This document shows, piece after piece, positions 1 through 11,125 of a DNA stretch of 51,300 nucleotides (positions within the stretch are counted from its first letter, which is position 1; every line of letters starts with the position of its first letter). The notes beneath the pieces were generated by a model. The model saw only the letters and a list, made by a program, of their open reading frames with translations, made no database searches and was not told where the DNA came from. A program made the translations under genes and the position numbers. This stretch comes from Fluoribacter dumoffii NY 23 (GTDB lineage: Bacteria; Pseudomonadota; Gammaproteobacteria; Legionellales; Legionellaceae), in NCBI RefSeq assembly GCF_000236165.1, contig NZ_CM001373.1, positions 1 through 51,300 on the forward strand, in the 5' to 3' direction.

Positions 1-123
1 TATAATTTGCCTGCAGCAGCATCTTGGTGGACTGAAGAAGTTTTTACTTGCCCACTTCCTGCGAAATAATTTCATGCTTAATTATCTTGCTGTCCAGGTA
101 CTTTCAGTGGCATATTTAAATGC

Positions 124-132
124 TGTGGATAA
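124..132 (-). promoter_or_regulatory. DnaA box upstream of dnaA
   Basis: TGTGGATAA is the exact reverse complement of the consensus DnaA box TTATCCACA. It lies about 50 bases before the dnaA start, where it could serve autoregulation or be the edge of an origin. No cluster of further perfect boxes is visible in the 163 bases before dnaA, so a complete oriC is not shown here; it may extend beyond the window's left edge. Confidence 0.75.
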
Positions 133-178
133 TTAGTTTTATATTCTTTTTACCACCCTTCTGATGAGGAGTTATGTT

Positions 179-1561
179 GTGTCAGCATCTGTTTGGCAAA
201 AATGTTTAGGTCTATTACAAGATGAATATTCTGCTCAACAATTTAATACCTGGTTGCGTCCTTTGCAAGCTCATACAGAAGAGCAACGTTTAATTTTATT
301 TGCGCCCAACCGTTTTGTTGTTGATTGGGTCAAAAAACATTTTTTTTCTCGAATTGAGGAATTGATTAAACAATTCTGTGGCGATGAGATTAAATCCATC
401 TCTATTGAGATCGGAAGCAAAACTTCCAGTATTGAACCTGATACAAGTTCTTCTAATACCTTTTCCGCCGAAGCTAATGCGTCTGCTCCATCAAGCGCTG
501 CTGTCCTAAAGGCCGCACCCAAAAAAGCGGTTGATTATAAGAGCAGCCACTTGAATAAAAAATTTGTTTTTGAAAGTTTTGTCGAAGGTAACTCCAACCA
601 GCTTGCACGGGCTGCATCCATGCAGGTAGCTGAACGCCCTGGCGATGCCTACAATCCCTTGTTTATTTATGGGGGGGTAGGTTTAGGAAAAACCCATCTG
701 ATGCATGCTATTGGCAATGCTATATTAAAAAATAACCCTGATGCCAAAATTCTATACCTGCATTCAGAACGTTTTGTTGCAGATATGGTTAAGGCCATTC
801 AAACCAATTCAATTAATGAGTTTAAACGGTTTTATCGCTCCTTAAATGCATTGCTTATTGACGACATCCAGTTTTTTGCCGGTAAAGACAGATCACAAGA
901 GGAGTTTTTCCATACTTTTAATGCTTTATTGGAAGGACAACAGCAAATTATCTTAACCAGCGACCGCTACCCTAAAGAAATTGAAGGTATGGAGGAACGT
1001 CTAAAATCGAGGTTTGGTTGGGGATTAACTGTGGCAGTTGAGCCTCCTGAGCTGGAAACCCGGGTTGCCATTTTAATTAGTAAAGCGGAACAGTCAAATA
1101 TCGAATTACCCTATGAAGTGGCATTTTTTATTGCAAAGCGCATTCGTTCGAACGTCCGCGAACTCGAGGGCGCTTTACGCCGGGTAATTGCCAATGCTCA
1201 TTTTACTGGCAAACCGATTACCATTGAATTTGTCCATGAAGCTTTGCGTGATCTTTTGGCTTTACAGGATAAATTGGTTACTATCGAAAACATTCAAAAG
1301 ACTGTTGCTGAGTACTATAAGGTCAAGGTGGCTGATATATTGTCAAAGCGGCGCAGTCGCTCTATTGCCCGCCCCCGACAAATGGCTATGGCTTTAAGTA
1401 AAGAATTAACCAACCACAGCTTGCCTGAAATTGGTGACCATTTTGGTGGGCGTGATCATACCACTGTGATTCATGCATGCAGAAAGGTTAAAGAGTTAAT
1501 TCAGGATGACAGTGATTTTGCTGAAGATTATAAAAATTTAATGCGTATTTTGTCTTCTTAA
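179..1561 (+). CDS. dnaA: Chromosomal replication initiator DnaA
   Basis: AAA+ ATPase that binds DnaA boxes and opens the origin. Four domains are visible: an N-terminal DnaB/DiaA-interaction domain beginning WQKCLGLLQ, a Ser/Ala-rich linker (about residues 80-120), the ATPase with Walker [10 protein letters not shown] and Walker B LLIDDIQF, and the C-terminal DNA-binding domain with signature [11 protein letters not shown]. The frame is open from an ATG at 164, but GAGGAG at 166-171 sits 7 bases before GTG at 179. That start gives MSASVWQKC, matching the usual Legionella DnaA N-terminus, so it is preferred (460 aa). First gene of the dnaA-dnaN-recF-gyrB block. Identification is secure; only the start is a choice. 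Confidence 0.97.
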   Translation: MSASVWQKCLGLLQDEYSAQQFNTWLRPLQAHTEEQRLILFAPNRFVVDWVKKHFFSRIEELIKQFCGDEIKSISIEIGSKTSSIEPDTSSSNTFSAEANASAPSSAAVLKAAPKKAVDYKSSHLNKKFVFESFVEGNSNQLARAASMQVAERPGDAYNPLFIYGGVGLGKTHLMHAIGNAILKNNPDAKILYLHSERFVADMVKAIQTNSINEFKRFYRSLNALLIDDIQFFAGKDRSQEEFFHTFNALLEGQQQIILTSDRYPKEIEGMEERLKSRFGWGLTVAVEPPELETRVAILISKAEQSNIELPYEVAFFIAKRIRSNVRELEGALRRVIANAHFTGKPITIEFVHEALRDLLALQDKLVTIENIQKTVAEYYKVKVADILSKRRSRSIARPRQMAMALSKELTNHSLPEIGDHFGGRDHTTVIHACRKVKELIQDDSDFAEDYKNLMRILSS

Positions 1562-1610
1562 TAAGCAGCTAAACGCCGGTATTTTTTTATAGTACGGAAG
1601 ACGCTTTCTC

Positions 1611-1675
1611 AACAGCTGTTCATGACCTTGAAATGCAGTTTTTCGCCAAATTAAATTATTTTCTACAAGGTCATG
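1611..1675. repeat. Palindrome and inverted repeat between dnaA and dnaN
   Basis: AACAGCTGTT (1611-1620) is a perfect 10-base palindrome. It is directly followed by CATGACCTTG (1621-1630), whose exact inverse CAAGGTCATG lies at 1666-1675 with 35 AT-rich bases between. The arms could form a stem in RNA or be paired binding sites. No T-run follows, so this is not a standard terminator. It is the most ordered part of the 184-base dnaA-dnaN gap. Confidence 0.6.
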
Positions 1676-1745
1676 GATGATGCATTGAAAGCAACTTATA
1701 CATAATTTTGATATCACTTTTCTTGGGTGAATATGGAGTTTTATC

Positions 1746-2849
1746 TTGTTCGAATTCGCTATTAAAAAAGAAAACTTGCTTGCGCCAATACTAACAGTTG
1801 CTGGTGCTGTAGATAAAAAACAATCCCTGGCTATTTTGTCGAATTTTTATTTTAAAATAACAGAGGGTTTATTACATATCACTGCTACCGATTTAGAAAT
1901 CGAAATTTCTGCACAAGTTGCTTGTGAATCCGTACAAGAAGCAGGCAGTATTACGGTGCCTGCCAAGAAATTTATTGACATTATTCGTTCTTTAGATGAT
2001 GAAGCTATTCCTAATGTGATAGTAAATAATGGTCTTCTAACGATTAAACAGGGGCGCAGTTCATTTAAACTGGCGACTTTACCGGCTGACAGTTTTCCTC
2101 TGAGCGAAGATGAATGTAATGAGGTTGAATTAACGATCCCCCGTTTGGTTTTATTGAAATTATTGCAATCAACACATTTTGCAATGGCACAACAAGATGT
2201 AAGGGTTTTCCTCAATGGTTTGTTCCTAGATTTCGAACCCAACCTTATTTCTGCGGTCGCCACGGATGGTCATCGAATGGCGATTTGTCGTCATCAATGC
2301 GCCAATTCTAATGAAAAAAAACTGTTGCTCCCCAAAAAGGGAATCCAGGAACTGTTGCGGCTTCTTAATAGCATCGATGATGAGGAAGTGTTATTGGCTG
2401 CTGGTAAATCGCATTTTAAATTGATCTCTCGCCAGTTTGTTTTTCTATCAAAATTAATCGAGGCACGTTTTCCTCCTTATACTAAAGCAATTCCCAAGCA
2501 TCAGGACAAACAAATTATTATTGACTGTGCCGTTTTCAAACGCGCTCTTTCTCGTATTGTTATTCTCGCTCATGAAAAATCGCGAGCGGTGATGTTGCAT
2601 TTACAACCAGGTATGCTTACTTTAATCGCCAATAACAATGAACAGGAAGAAGCTGTAGAATCTTTAATTGCTGAAACTCAAGGCGATGAATTAAAAATTG
2701 GCCTTAATGCCACGTATCTGCTTGATGTGTTGTCGCACTTTGGGGAAGGACAAATCCGTTTGTCTTTATCGAATACGGATAGCAGTATCTTAATTGAATC
2801 ATTAGATGATGATAATTATCAATATATTATTATGCCCATGAAGATATGA
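1746..2849 (+). CDS. dnaN: DNA polymerase III beta sliding clamp
   Basis: Ring-shaped processivity clamp that tethers polymerase III to DNA. The 367-residue length is typical, and the three-fold clamp architecture is present, from the N-terminal MFEFAIKKENLLAPI through the C-terminal YQYIIMPMKI; the last residues form part of the hydrophobic cleft that binds clamp-binding motifs. The start is TTG: GGAG at 1735-1738 lies 7 bases upstream and no closer in-frame ATG fits. The stop overlaps the recF start (ATGA), showing translational coupling. An inverted repeat occupies the gap from dnaA, so dnaN-recF may have its own promoter there. Confidence 0.97.
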   Translation: MFEFAIKKENLLAPILTVAGAVDKKQSLAILSNFYFKITEGLLHITATDLEIEISAQVACESVQEAGSITVPAKKFIDIIRSLDDEAIPNVIVNNGLLTIKQGRSSFKLATLPADSFPLSEDECNEVELTIPRLVLLKLLQSTHFAMAQQDVRVFLNGLFLDFEPNLISAVATDGHRMAICRHQCANSNEKKLLLPKKGIQELLRLLNSIDDEEVLLAAGKSHFKLISRQFVFLSKLIEARFPPYTKAIPKHQDKQIIIDCAVFKRALSRIVILAHEKSRAVMLHLQPGMLTLIANNNEQEEAVESLIAETQGDELKIGLNATYLLDVLSHFGEGQIRLSLSNTDSSILIESLDDDNYQYIIMPMKI

Positions 2850-3913
2850 TCCTTTCTGAATTAAAGATTCACCATTTACGCAATATCTCTACGGCACATC
2901 TAGGCTTAAGTTCCAGATTTAACTTTATTTTCGGAGCAAATGGAAGTGGTAAAACTTCCATTCTCGAAGCCCTTTATCTTTTAAGCTGCGGCCATTCATT
3001 TCGGTCCCGTGAAATTTCTCCAATTATTGCTTATGAAGCACCCTCGCTGACAGTATTTGCCCGCGGGCAAAATCAGGAAACAATAAGTATTCAAAAATCA
3101 TATTCTGATCCCACCCAAATCAAGCTGAACAATCAGTTTTGCTCTACCACCAGCCAATTGGCATACGCTTTACCTTGTCTGGTATTTTATTCTGATATTT
3201 TTCAAATTATCGATGCAGGCCCTTCGGTCCGCCGAAGTCTATTGGATTGGGGATTGTTTCACGTGAAACATACATATCTTTCACTGCTAAAAGAGTATAA
3301 AAAAGTGCTGAAACAGCGTAATGCCCTGTTGCGACAACATGCTCCCTACCCGCATTTTATTCCCTGGGATAAACAATTGAGCCAGCTTGCTCAGCAACTG
3401 CACGTACTTAGAGAGGAATATTTTGCGCAATGGGAAATTTCATTTACGAGTGTGCTTCAAAAATTAAGTCAGCTCGACTGCAAGATCCTCTATTATAAGG
3501 GCTGGGATAAAAAAAATACAGGTAAAGAATTAGAGCAGGTATTAGTTGAGAGTTTTGTTGCTGATATGCAAAAAGGCTATACGCAACAAGGGGCTCATCA
3601 GGCAGATATTCTCATTCAAGTAAATCAAAATAAAGCGCGGCACATTTTATCACGTGGGCAGCAAAAAATTATTCTCATTGCCTTGCGTCTGGCACAAGCC
3701 AGGTTATTAGCAAACGATTGTCTTTTTTTGATAGATGATCTACCGGCTGAACTCGACGAGGCACATCAATTGAAGTTGATGACTTATCTTGCACAGACAA
3801 AAGGACAATATGTGATTACATCCACTGTATATCCCTCCTCACTTGTTGCAAATGTTTCCCATCAAGACCATCTTCTTTTTAACCTCCATGAGGGGCTGGT
3901 AAATCAACAATAA
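2846..3913 (+). CDS. recF: DNA replication and repair protein RecF
   Basis: SMC/ABC-type ATPase that helps load RecA at single-strand gaps (RecFOR pathway). Walker A GANGSGKTS lies near residue 30, the ABC signature SRGQQK near residue 270, and Walker B LFLIDDLPAELDE near residue 295. At 355 residues it is of normal family length. It overlaps dnaN by four bases and is followed by gyrB after a 177-base gap. A perfect 16-base ParB-binding palindrome is embedded in the coding sequence at 3255-3270 (around codon 137). Function is secure by motifs and position. Confidence 0.96.
   Translation: MILSELKIHHLRNISTAHLGLSSRFNFIFGANGSGKTSILEALYLLSCGHSFRSREISPIIAYEAPSLTVFARGQNQETISIQKSYSDPTQIKLNNQFCSTTSQLAYALPCLVFYSDIFQIIDAGPSVRRSLLDWGLFHVKHTYLSLLKEYKKVLKQRNALLRQHAPYPHFIPWDKQLSQLAQQLHVLREEYFAQWEISFTSVLQKLSQLDCKILYYKGWDKKNTGKELEQVLVESFVADMQKGYTQQGAHQADILIQVNQNKARHILSRGQQKIILIALRLAQARLLANDCLFLIDDLPAELDEAHQLKLMTYLAQTKGQYVITSTVYPSSLVANVSHQDHLLFNLHEGLVNQQ
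3255..3270. promoter_or_regulatory. parS centromere site inside recF
   Basis: TGTTTCACGTGAAACA is a perfect 16-base palindrome identical to the parS consensus bound by chromosomal ParB/Spo0J. It lies within the recF reading frame about 3 kb from dnaA. parS sites are normally origin-proximal, which fits. ParB bound here would nucleate the partition complex used for origin segregation. parA/parB are not in this window. Confidence 0.9.
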
Positions 3914-3914
3914 A

Positions 3915-3930
3915 TGTTTCACGTGGAACA
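3915..3930. promoter_or_regulatory. Second parS site after recF
   Basis: TGTTTCACGTGGAACA combines one TGTTTCAC half-site (Bacillus type) and one TGTTCCAC half-site (Pseudomonas type) around the shared CACGTG core. It starts two bases after the recF stop and lies 645 bases from the first site. Two sites this close make a ParB nucleation cluster very likely. Confidence 0.85.
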
Positions 3931-4078
3931 AAATCCAAAGAATAAGAGTCTATAATTTAAAGAGAATTAATTTCATTTTCATACAGTCAGAATATCGTAA
4001 AGTTCCTGCCTGGATGACATATAAACGTAGCGCAAAATATGCTATGATGTCGTATTTAGAAATCCACACCAGGGTTAA

Positions 4079-6508
<2,430 letters not shown>

Positions 6509-6521
6509 GATATATTGCGCA

Positions 6522-6543
6522 TGAGCGTTTATCCAAACGCTCA
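6522..6543 (+). terminator. Hairpin after gyrB
   Basis: TGAGCGTTT and AAACGCTCA form a 9-base-pair stem with an ATCC loop, 14 bases after the gyrB stop. There is no good T-run behind it, so termination may be inefficient or Rho-assisted. Confidence 0.5.
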
Positions 6544-7065
6544 CGCGATTATTCAGGATAAACTATTTTCCTGTATATACCATTACCAAGAAGATTATTG
6601 CCCTGCTGCAAGGATGACTCCAACAAATTAAATGGCTGTTTCCCCTCAAGAAGTAACTCTTAGAGTTTCATCAAGGATTCTCTGCGTTCCTCTTTAAAAT
6701 CACCGGCAGGCAATGCATTTTAAGTTAGGTTCATTTGTTGTTAATGACATCTGTTAATAAGTACGGTACAAATCAAAAAGGGTTCGCCCCACGCAGCATC
6801 TTATAGCGACAAGCCGCTTAATTGCAGAGATTCAGTCATACACCATGGGTATGCGCTTGTCCGCGCAATTATACGGTAACGAACGCCGGCTCTTAATATA
6901 GATCCTCCACAATAAGGTAAGTTGTTGCGCGACCCCGTATGAACTTTCATAAAATTGTTGCGGTAATTGAGCTCGTCATAAGTGCAGGATAATCTCTCTT
7001 CATAACAGTCTGGAACGAAGAGAGATTTTCTTATGGAGAAATAAGATATATTAAGCGTTTAGTGT
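6544..7065. other. Non-coding stretch downstream of gyrB
   Basis: No credible protein gene is present. On the plus strand, 6806-6871 holds interleaved complementary segments: GACAAGC (6808-6814) pairs with GCTTGTC (6855-6861), TAATTGC (6819-6825) pairs with GCAATTA (6865-6871), and CATAC (6837-6841) pairs with GTATG (6849-6853). The order of the first two pairs would make an H-type pseudoknot or alternative folds. A plus-strand terminator follows at 6991-7032. Together these suggest a possible plus-strand RNA of a few hundred bases, with no clear promoter identified. Confidence 0.4.
6991..7032 (+). terminator. Intrinsic terminator, plus strand
   Basis: AATCTCTCTTC (6991-7001) and GAAGAGAGATT (7017-7027) form a perfect 11-base-pair stem with a 15-base loop, followed by TTCTTA so that the run reads TTTTCTT. 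It has no annotated plus-strand gene directly before it. On the minus strand the same hairpin could mark the 3' end of the RNA at 7151, although the trailing T-run there is only two bases. Confidence 0.65.
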
Positions 7066-7151
7066 GCTGCATCCTTGCAGCGGAGTACATCCTATGTACT
7101 GGTCCCTTAAGTTTGACTTCCTGTCAGACGAATCCGTGTCATCCCTTTGAC
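6991..7151 (-). ncRNA. CsrA-titrating small RNA, RsmY/RsmZ class (candidate)
   Basis: Read on the minus strand from about 7151, this stretch carries six GGA motifs in 86 bases. Most sit in hairpin loops: GTCA-AAGGGA-TGAC (7151-7138), ACG-GATT-CGT (7137-7128), TGAC-AGGAA-GTCA (7126-7114), AGTACAT-AGG-ATGTACT (7100-7084) and GCTGCA-AGGA-TGCAGC (7081-7066), plus unpaired AAGGGACC (7108-7101). The last two match the CsrA SELEX-type site ACARGGAUGU. A sigma70-like promoter and a LetA/GacA box lie at the expected distances upstream. In Legionella, LetA activates RsmY/RsmZ, which sequester CsrA and switch cells to the transmissive phase. The 3' end is uncertain: it may stop soon after 7066 or at the 6991-7027 hairpin. 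Which family member this is cannot be told. Confidence 0.8.
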
Positions 7152-7155
7152 TTAG

Positions 7156-7183
7156 AGTATAGTCTTTTGGTTGCTGTTGTCAT
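7156..7183 (-). promoter_or_regulatory. Promoter of the CsrA-titrating RNA
   Basis: On the minus strand ATGACA (7183-7178) and TATACT (7161-7156) are separated by 16 bases, a good sigma70 arrangement. Start of transcription is predicted near 7151, exactly where the first GGA hairpin begins. Confidence 0.65.
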
Positions 7184-7206
7184 TGGGTGGTTAGAGCAAC
7201 AGAATG

Positions 7207-7220
7207 TAAGAAATATCTCA
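7207..7220 (-). promoter_or_regulatory. LetA (GacA-type) binding site
   Basis: Minus strand TGAGATATTTCTTA matches the LetA consensus TNAGAAATTTCTNA at 11 of 12 fixed positions, and the promoter-side half extends to CTTACA as in Gac boxes. Its centre is about 63 bases before the predicted RNA start, the usual distance for GacA-family control of Rsm RNAs. It overlaps the aguA stop codon. Confidence 0.7.
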
Positions 7221-8249
7221 AAGCGTTGCTTGTGTCGTCTTGGGTTGCTGTTGGGTAATGCAATGGATCCCGCCCCCTCCGGCAAATACATCCAAGGCGT
7301 CAATTTGCGAAATATGATATCCTGGATATAACTGGGTGAATAACTGGTAGGCGGCTTTGTCCTGTTGCTCATAACCAAAAGCTGGCATGACGATCCCTTG
7401 GTTGGCCAAATAAAAATTAATGTAGGATAAAGTTAACCGTTCACCATGCATATAGGTTGCAGGTGGTTGCTCCACAGTATAGACTTCCAGCTTGCGCCCC
7501 TGGGCATCAGTTGCAGACTTAAGAGTTTCCAGGTTCTCATGCAAGATTGCATAGTTGGGATCATCCTTATCATGAGTTATGAGGCATAATACTTTTCCTG
7601 GAGCGACAAAACAGGCGATTTCATCAATATGACCATCGGTCTCATCACCAACTAAGCCTTTGTTTAACCAAATAATTTTTTCGCAGCCAAGAAAATCATA
7701 TAAGTAATTTTCAATTTCCTGCTGGCTGAGGGTGGGATTACGATTTTCATTAAGCAGGCATTCGCGGCTAGTTAGCAACGTCCCTTCGCCATCAACATGG
7801 AATGAACCGCCCTCCATCACCAATGGTGCTGAAAATCTCAATGCATGAGTTCGCTTTAAAATTGCACCTGCAATCTGGTTATCCAGAGCACACTCTTGAT
7901 AATTGCCCCCCCAAGCATTATGAATCCAATCAACCCCAGCTAATTGGGCTTGATTATTTAACAGGAAAGTGGGGCCGGTATCGCGGGTCCATGAATCATT
8001 GATAGGCAGGCTAATTAATGTAATCGTATCACCACATAGACTTTTAGCTGATTCTTCATCTCCTGGGTTAACCAGCATGGTAACTGGTTCATATTGTGCT
8101 ATGGCTTGGGCGACACGTGCGTAAGCGACTCGAGCTTTTTGTAAGCCAATTTTAGACCAGGTTTGCAGATGACAAGGCCATGCCATCCAGCAACGCTCAT
8201 GGGGATGCCACTCAGCTGGCATATGAAATCCGCTTTGTTTCGGGGTCAT
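7218..8249 (-). CDS. aguA: Agmatine deiminase
   Basis: Hydrolyses agmatine to N-carbamoylputrescine and ammonia, the middle step of arginine-derived putrescine synthesis. Family signs are [19 protein letters not shown] at the N-terminus, WTRDTGPTF, the [12 protein letters not shown] segment and the nucleophile motif [11 protein letters not shown] with catalytic Cys near residue 330. The frame is open to 8273, but ATG at 8249 has GGAG eight bases upstream and starts one base after the speA stop, so it is chosen (343 aa). Last gene of the aguB-speA-aguA operon. Its stop codon overlaps a LetA box that controls the next minus-strand unit. Confidence 0.95.
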   Translation of the reverse strand: MTPKQSGFHMPAEWHPHERCWMAWPCHLQTWSKIGLQKARVAYARVAQAIAQYEPVTMLVNPGDEESAKSLCGDTITLISLPINDSWTRDTGPTFLLNNQAQLAGVDWIHNAWGGNYQECALDNQIAGAILKRTHALRFSAPLVMEGGSFHVDGEGTLLTSRECLLNENRNPTLSQQEIENYLYDFLGCEKIIWLNKGLVGDETDGHIDEIACFVAPGKVLCLITHDKDDPNYAILHENLETLKSATDAQGRKLEVYTVEQPPATYMHGERLTLSYINFYLANQGIVMPAFGYEQQDKAAYQLFTQLYPGYHISQIDALDVFAGGGGIHCITQQQPKTTQATL

Positions 8250-8250
8250 C

Positions 8251-10164
8251 TTATTTTCTCCGGATATTTTCATCTAAATAGGTCAATTGAGAAAAAATAC
8301 TTCTTAATTCAGTTAAATACAAAAGTGCTGTTTCCTTGGGTAACTCCGCTTGAATTAATTGTTTCTCATAGGATTGAACCAATTTTTTGGTATCGAAATG
8401 GGCAAGATTCAGGACATTGGTGACCGTATCACCACTCACCAAATCATTAAGTTCAAATTGTCCATCGTCAAAAAGTTTGACATCGAGGGAATTGGTATCG
8501 CCAAACAAGTTATGCAAATTACCCAATATCTCCTGGTACGCCCCTACCAGGAAAAATCCCAGTGAATAAGGATTGTTGTTGTCATATGGCGGAAGCATTA
8601 ATGTTGAGTTGACGCAAGAACTTCCCAGATATTCTTTAATAGTACCATCTGAATCACAGGTTAAATCTTGCAATACACTATGCATCGCCGGTGTTTCTTT
8701 AAGCTGTGAAATAGGCGCGATTGGAAAGATTTGACCTATAGCCCAAGCATCCGGGATGGATTGAAAAAATGAAACGTTGCAAAAAACCTTTACTGCCATC
8801 TTTTCATTAATTTTTGCCAATAAAGTTTCTTCGCTAGGGTTTTCCGCATTGAGCCGCTCTTTGAGTTCCATGCAAATATTAGTATAAAACGCCTCAACTT
8901 TAGCTTTTTCCTGTAGACTGATAACCCCATGCTTAAACAGGGAATGGGCTTCATTCAATGAATGTTCAGCATAATTATATATTTCAATAGGGGAGCTTGC
9001 GGTGATTGAGCGATAGGTATCATAGATATCACGAATTACATGCGAATCTTCCTCGGTTATTTCCGGAAGAGAGGGTGATTTATTGGTTATTTCTATATCA
9101 CTGATATCAGAAATTAAAACAGCGTGATGAGCTGTCAGTGCCCTTCCTGATTCTGAAATTATATTAGGCTCAGGGACATTTGCCTCCTGACAAAGGTATT
9201 GAATGGCAAGAAGAATATGGGTGGCATATTCATGCAAGCTGTAATTCATGGAGCAACCCTGATTGGAATGGGTTCCTTCGTAATCCACACTAAGTCCGCC
9301 GCCCACGTCAATAGTATCTATAGGGGCATTTAATTGGCGTAACTCGACATAATATCGGGACACTTCCTGCATGCAATGGCGGATATCATGGATATTGGCG
9401 ATTTGCGAGCCCAGATGACAGTGCATGAGTTGCAAACAATCGAGCATATTATGGTCTTTTAATTGATTCACCAGCTCGAGTACCTGTTTTGCGGTAAGAC
9501 CAAACTTGGATTTAACGCCGCCGGTGTGTTCCCATTTCCCTGCACTTTTACTGATTAAGCGGATGCGAACACCTAGAGTGGGTTTTATTTTTAAACGCGC
9601 AGATTCTTTTAAAATAATTTCCAGTTCCGATATTTTCTCGATAACAATAAAAACCTTATGACCCATCTGCTGGGCGATTAATGCCGTACGGATGTAGTAG
9701 GTGTCTTTATACCCGTTACACACAATGGTGCTGTTTTGGTGATTGCTCAGCATGCCAATTACAGCCATCAGCTCAGGTTTGGAACCCGCTTCCAGGCCTA
9801 TGGAATGATTGGGTGCTTTTAATAGCTCGCGAACAACACTTTGCTCCTGGTTTACTTTAATGGGATAAACGAGCTTGTAGTGACCTGTGTAGTCATTTTC
9901 TGATATAGCCTGGGAAAATGCTTCATAAATCCGATGCACCCGGTCATGTAAAATATCAGAACAACGGATGAGCAGGGGTAAATGAAGGCCTGTTCTACTC
10001 GCGGCATTAACAATAGCTTGCAGTTCGACACCAGGCTTGCCGGGTGCCTTGCTTATTTCGATATTCCCTTCGGCATTAATACTGAAGTATCCTTCGCCCC
10101 AGTTGTTGATGTTATATAAGTTTTCTTCAGATGGTGCACTGATGTTCATATATTGATATTCCAA
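8251..10164 (-). CDS. speA: Biosynthetic arginine decarboxylase
   Basis: PLP enzyme converting arginine to agmatine and CO2. The PLP-barrel fold is recognised by [10 protein letters not shown] (PLP lysine), [11 protein letters not shown], the glycine-rich [15 protein letters not shown] and [14 protein letters not shown]; the C-terminal part has [10 protein letters not shown] and [14 protein letters not shown]. At 637 residues it is of the usual 630-660 length. Start ATG at 10164 follows the aguB stop by four bases; an in-frame ATG at 10149 is an alternative. Together with aguB and aguA it makes a complete arginine to putrescine route, so no ornithine decarboxylase is needed. Confidence 0.96.
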   Translation of the reverse strand: MEYQYMNISAPSEENLYNINNWGEGYFSINAEGNIEISKAPGKPGVELQAIVNAASRTGLHLPLLIRCSDILHDRVHRIYEAFSQAISENDYTGHYKLVYPIKVNQEQSVVRELLKAPNHSIGLEAGSKPELMAVIGMLSNHQNSTIVCNGYKDTYYIRTALIAQQMGHKVFIVIEKISELEIILKESARLKIKPTLGVRIRLISKSAGKWEHTGGVKSKFGLTAKQVLELVNQLKDHNMLDCLQLMHCHLGSQIANIHDIRHCMQEVSRYYVELRQLNAPIDTIDVGGGLSVDYEGTHSNQGCSMNYSLHEYATHILLAIQYLCQEANVPEPNIISESGRALTAHHAVLISDISDIEITNKSPSLPEITEEDSHVIRDIYDTYRSITASSPIEIYNYAEHSLNEAHSLFKHGVISLQEKAKVEAFYTNICMELKERLNAENPSEETLLAKINEKMAVKVFCNVSFFQSIPDAWAIGQIFPIAPISQLKETPAMHSVLQDLTCDSDGTIKEYLGSSCVNSTLMLPPYDNNNPYSLGFFLVGAYQEILGNLHNLFGDTNSLDVKLFDDGQFELNDLVSGDTVTNVLNLAHFDTKKLVQSYEKQLIQAELPKETALLYLTELRSIFSQLTYLDENIRRK

Positions 10165-10168
10165 GGGA

Positions 10169-11014
10169 TTAACGTGGTTTAACTAGATCTTGGTAAGTTG
10201 ACGGCTCCCGCTGTTGTGCAAAAGGAAATAATCTTCCCCATAAAGCACGTTGGCTAAAGTCGAGTTCGGCTACCAAAACTGCAGGTTTATCGCGCGGTGC
10301 TTGTGCTAAAATTTCACCCATAGGGGTACTAATAAAGCTGCTGCCATAAAATTCCAATCCATCTTCACAACCAATTCTATTGGCTGCAATGATAAAAGTA
10401 TTACTCATAATCCCCTGGGCGACCATAACTTTTTGCCACATGGGCTGTGTATCGATTTCCGGGGCAGTAGGTTCGCCGCCGATTGCGGTCGGATAGACTA
10501 GAATTTCTGTCCCTTTTAAACCATATATTCGCGACAATTCCGGAAACCATTGATCATAGCAAGTAGGTAAACCCCATTTGTGGTCCGCTATCTGATGGAT
10601 AGGGTAATTAGAATCTCCAGGTTTAAAGTAAAAATTTTCATGGTATTTTTCCCCGCTAGGAATATGTTGTTTTCGGGTTATCCCAATAAGCTCTCCTTTA
10701 TTGTTATAAGCCACGGCAGTGTTATACCCTGCTTTTTCAAACAGTGAGGCTGTAATACAAATATTATGGGCCTTTGCCATTTTACTGACAAACTGGGCAG
10801 TAGGGCCGGTATGAATCTCTTCCATAAATGGAGCAGGATCTACATTCGAACGGGTACAAAAATAGGGACTAAGCGTAAGCTCTTGTAAACAAACAACAAC
10901 TGCCCCTTGCTGTGCGGCATTATGAATTCCGGAAGCCAGTTTATCCAGGTGTTCGTGGGGGTTTTCATGCCATTTTTCCTGCACTAATGCAACTATGAGT
11001 TTTTCTTGCGTCAT
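10169..11014 (-). CDS. aguB: N-carbamoylputrescine amidase
   Basis: Nitrilase-family amidohydrolase that releases putrescine from N-carbamoylputrescine. The Glu-Lys-Cys catalytic set is visible as CLQELTLSPYF (Glu45), TRKQHIPSGEKYHE (Lys115) and GLPTCYDQWFPE (Cys152). Length 281 is normal. First gene of the operon; the sequence AAGAGAGATATTA precedes its ATG as a fair ribosome site. The terminator of the upstream gene lies 36-65 bases before this start, so the aguB promoter must sit in or around that short gap; no clear hexamers were found. Confidence 0.95.
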   Translation of the reverse strand: MTQEKLIVALVQEKWHENPHEHLDKLASGIHNAAQQGAVVVCLQELTLSPYFCTRSNVDPAPFMEEIHTGPTAQFVSKMAKAHNICITASLFEKAGYNTAVAYNNKGELIGITRKQHIPSGEKYHENFYFKPGDSNYPIHQIADHKWGLPTCYDQWFPELSRIYGLKGTEILVYPTAIGGEPTAPEIDTQPMWQKVMVAQGIMSNTFIIAANRIGCEDGLEFYGSSFISTPMGEILAQAPRDKPAVLVAELDFSQRALWGRLFPFAQQREPSTYQDLVKPR

Positions 11015-11040
11015 TAATATCTCTCTTGAAATTTTAGCTC

Positions 11041-11070
11041 AAAATAAAACGCCCTTACTGAGTAAGGGCG
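11041..11070 (-). terminator. Intrinsic terminator after the RavA-like gene
   Basis: CGCCCTTACT and AGTAAGGGCG form a near-perfect GC-rich stem (11050-11070). Read on the minus strand it is followed by TTTTATTTT. It separates the RavA-like transcript from the aguB-speA-aguA operon. Confidence 0.9.
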
Positions 11071-11125
11071 AGCTTCTTAAATCATTATGAAATCAAACAG
11101 ATTTCATGATCCACTTCTTTTTTTA

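Noticed and set aside
1..163. oriC
   Set aside because: Only one perfect DnaA box is present and no array; the origin cannot be claimed from what is in the window.
3650..3662. Third CACGTG in recF
   Set aside because: Flanks (TTATCACGTGGGCA) do not match parS half-sites, so it is not called a ParB site.
7062..7331. Plus-strand 89-codon open frame
   Set aside because: It is antisense to the end of aguA and to the GGA hairpins; no family resemblance and no ribosome site. The minus-strand RNA explains the sequence better.
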